Origin: an uncultured Ruminococcus sp.
GTDB lineage: Bacteria > Bacillota > Clostridia > Oscillospirales > CAG-272
Length of the DNA: 6,627 bases
Direction: 5' to 3'
Assembly (NCBI GenBank): GCA_902791785.1
Contig: CADAXH010000072.1
Span: forward strand, 1 to 6,627
A model generated the notes under the pieces. That model had not been told where the DNA came from and searched no databases. It saw nothing but the letters and a program-made list of their open reading frames with translations. The translations under genes and the position numbers were made by a program. Below are positions 5,738-6,627 of the stretch, one piece after another. Within the stretch, counting starts at the first letter, position 1, and every line of letters begins with the position of its first letter.

Positions 5738-6627
5738 ATGTCTAAACTATTAAAGGCTGTCTCAATTATATTGGCTTTAACTATGACACTCACTATTGTT
5801 GCATGTACTCAGAATAAGCAGGAAACATCAACAAGAAGTGATGCTACCGAAACAACGTCAGAAGGTACTACAATCACAGATGTTTCTGTCAAGGATACAA
5901 CTGTAGTAACTGACGTTACTGAAACTACAACAAAAGAAACTACAGGTAAAACTACAACGTCATATGAAACAACAGAACAGACGACTGTAGTGACCGGTGA
6001 AGAGACATCTTCAGAAGACGTGACAACTTCAGGTGAAGAAACAACTCACAAAGATCCTGTTGTCTTTGTCGGAGCATATGATCCTGTTTCGGAAAAGGTC
6101 GGTTCTTATGTGACACTCGAGTACAATCCGATGTACTGCTCAGTCAAGAGTGAAGTCAAGAAAGGACTGGGCTCAAAAGAAACTGTCACATTGACAGTAA
6201 CAATGAAAGACGGATACATTTTTGACGGATGGTCAACATACGACTACATAGTCAATGCAACTGAAAAAACTCAGTCGGATATAAAAGTTACTACGACAGA
6301 GACCTATTCCTTTGACGTAAATACCGCAACTGAAATTTATGTCAATTACAGCATGAAGGTTGTGTATGATGCAAACGGCGGAAAGACAAAAGACGGAAAA
6401 ACAACTCTGGATACGACATTCAGTGTTTCAGAATTCAAGTGCCCGAGTACATTGCCTGACCAGGGGCAGTTTGTCAGGGAAGGGTATGTGCTCAGTGAAT
6501 ACAATACAAAAGCTGACGGAACAGGAACTGCAGTAAGCCTTGGATCAAAGATAAGGAGCGATTCTTCGACTCTGACTCTTTACTGCATCTGGCTGAAAGA
6601 AACACCTGCTTCTGATTTCAGCTATCT
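5738..6627 (+). CDS. Array lipoprotein C: third paralogue, 3'-truncated by the window edge
   Basis: The frame is open from this ATG to the window end, giving 296 complete codons and no stop. The signal peptide ends at TIVAC (Cys23), as in gene B. The stalk, about residues 24-105, is the longest of the three, with about 38% Thr (31 of 82). The first InlB-B-like domain (121-207) contains GYIFDGW at 159-165. The second repeat (208-287) runs from YDANGG to LYCIW. The LRR and C-terminal domains would lie off the right edge and are only assumed. Residues 119-165 are identical to 98-144 of gene B, and 251-287 to 241-277 of B. Three cysteines conserved in A and B are replaced here by Val172, Tyr204 and Ser229. 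A start at 5738 is supported by GGAGGG 4 bp upstream and by alignment of the signal peptide with gene B. Confidence 0.9.
   Translation, partial: MSKLLKAVSIILALTMTLTIVACTQNKQETSTRSDATETTSEGTTITDVSVKDTTVVTDVTETTTKETTGKTTTSYETTEQTTVVTGEETSSEDVTTSGEETTHKDPVVFVGAYDPVSEKVGSYVTLEYNPMYCSVKSEVKKGLGSKETVTLTVTMKDGYIFDGWSTYDYIVNATEKTQSDIKVTTTETYSFDVNTATEIYVNYSMKVVYDANGGKTKDGKTTLDTTFSVSEFKCPSTLPDQGQFVREGYVLSEYNTKADGTGTAVSLGSKIRSDSSTLTLYCIWLKETPASDFSY

Larger units (their letters stand above)
1637..6627 (+). repeat. Tandem array of three paralogous lipoprotein genes
   Basis: Genes A, B and C repeat the same order of signal peptide, Thr-rich stalk and two InlB-B-like domains. A and B also share the LRR and SGNH-like parts. 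The repeat period is about 1960 bp from A to B and 2141 bp from B to C. B and C are closer to each other than either is to A. The array may continue past the right edge, since C is incomplete there. Confidence 0.9.

Noticed and set aside
1697..6052. Slipped-strand phase variation in the Thr-rich stalks
   Set aside because: The ACA/ACT-rich repeats are imperfect. No long perfect tandem unit or homopolymer that would drive frequent frameshifting is visible.
1..6627. CRISPR array, tRNA or rRNA gene, insertion sequence
   Set aside because: No regularly spaced direct repeats, cloverleaf, transposase motifs or terminal inverted repeats were seen. The only large repetition is the paralogous genes themselves.

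Overview
The window is a stretch of bacterial chromosome that looks like a low-to-moderate GC Clostridia genome of the Ruminococcaceae/Oscillospirales kind. This is inferred from the sigma-A type promoters with consensus TATAAT boxes, strong GGAGG ribosome binding sites, Thr/Glu-rich 'ETT' linkers after a lipobox, and surface proteins built from InlB-type and BspA-type repeats. The sequence alone does not fix the species. All genes lie on the + strand.

Layout. Bases 2-1498 hold the 3' part of a CTP synthase gene (pyrG), a core pyrimidine gene, closed by a clear intrinsic terminator (1512-1541). After it comes a tandem array of three paralogous lipoprotein genes: A (1637-3535), B (3597-5600) and C (5738 to beyond the right edge). 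Each has its own promoter with a 17-bp spacer and a GATATAAT core. A has no visible terminator, and B's -35 box overlaps A's stop codon, so B may also receive readthrough. B ends in its own intrinsic terminator (5624-5653). Intergenic gaps are 138, 61 and 137 bp, and no stretch over 300 bases lacks a gene.

The array proteins share one architecture: lipoprotein signal peptide and lipobox Cys; a Thr-rich disordered stalk; an InlB-B-like domain ending in a GYIFDGW motif; a second InlB-B/Listeria-Bacteroides-type repeat starting at YDANGG and ending at LYCIW; a short BspA-type leucine-rich repeat block; and a C-terminal domain of about 260 residues. I read the last as a surface SGNH-hydrolase-like domain, with a GGS block, an NMGANAN block, a YNCYGD block and a terminal WHxTxEG block. 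The likely picture is a family of cell-surface-anchored proteins that pair a binding module with an esterase- or acyltransferase-like module, expanded by duplication next to a housekeeping gene. Substrate and function are unknown.

The most interesting signals are the combined architecture itself, the stalk length that grows along the array, extreme protein-level conservation despite many synonymous changes between B and C, a coordinated loss of three cysteines in C, and differences at the putative catalytic triad between A and B.
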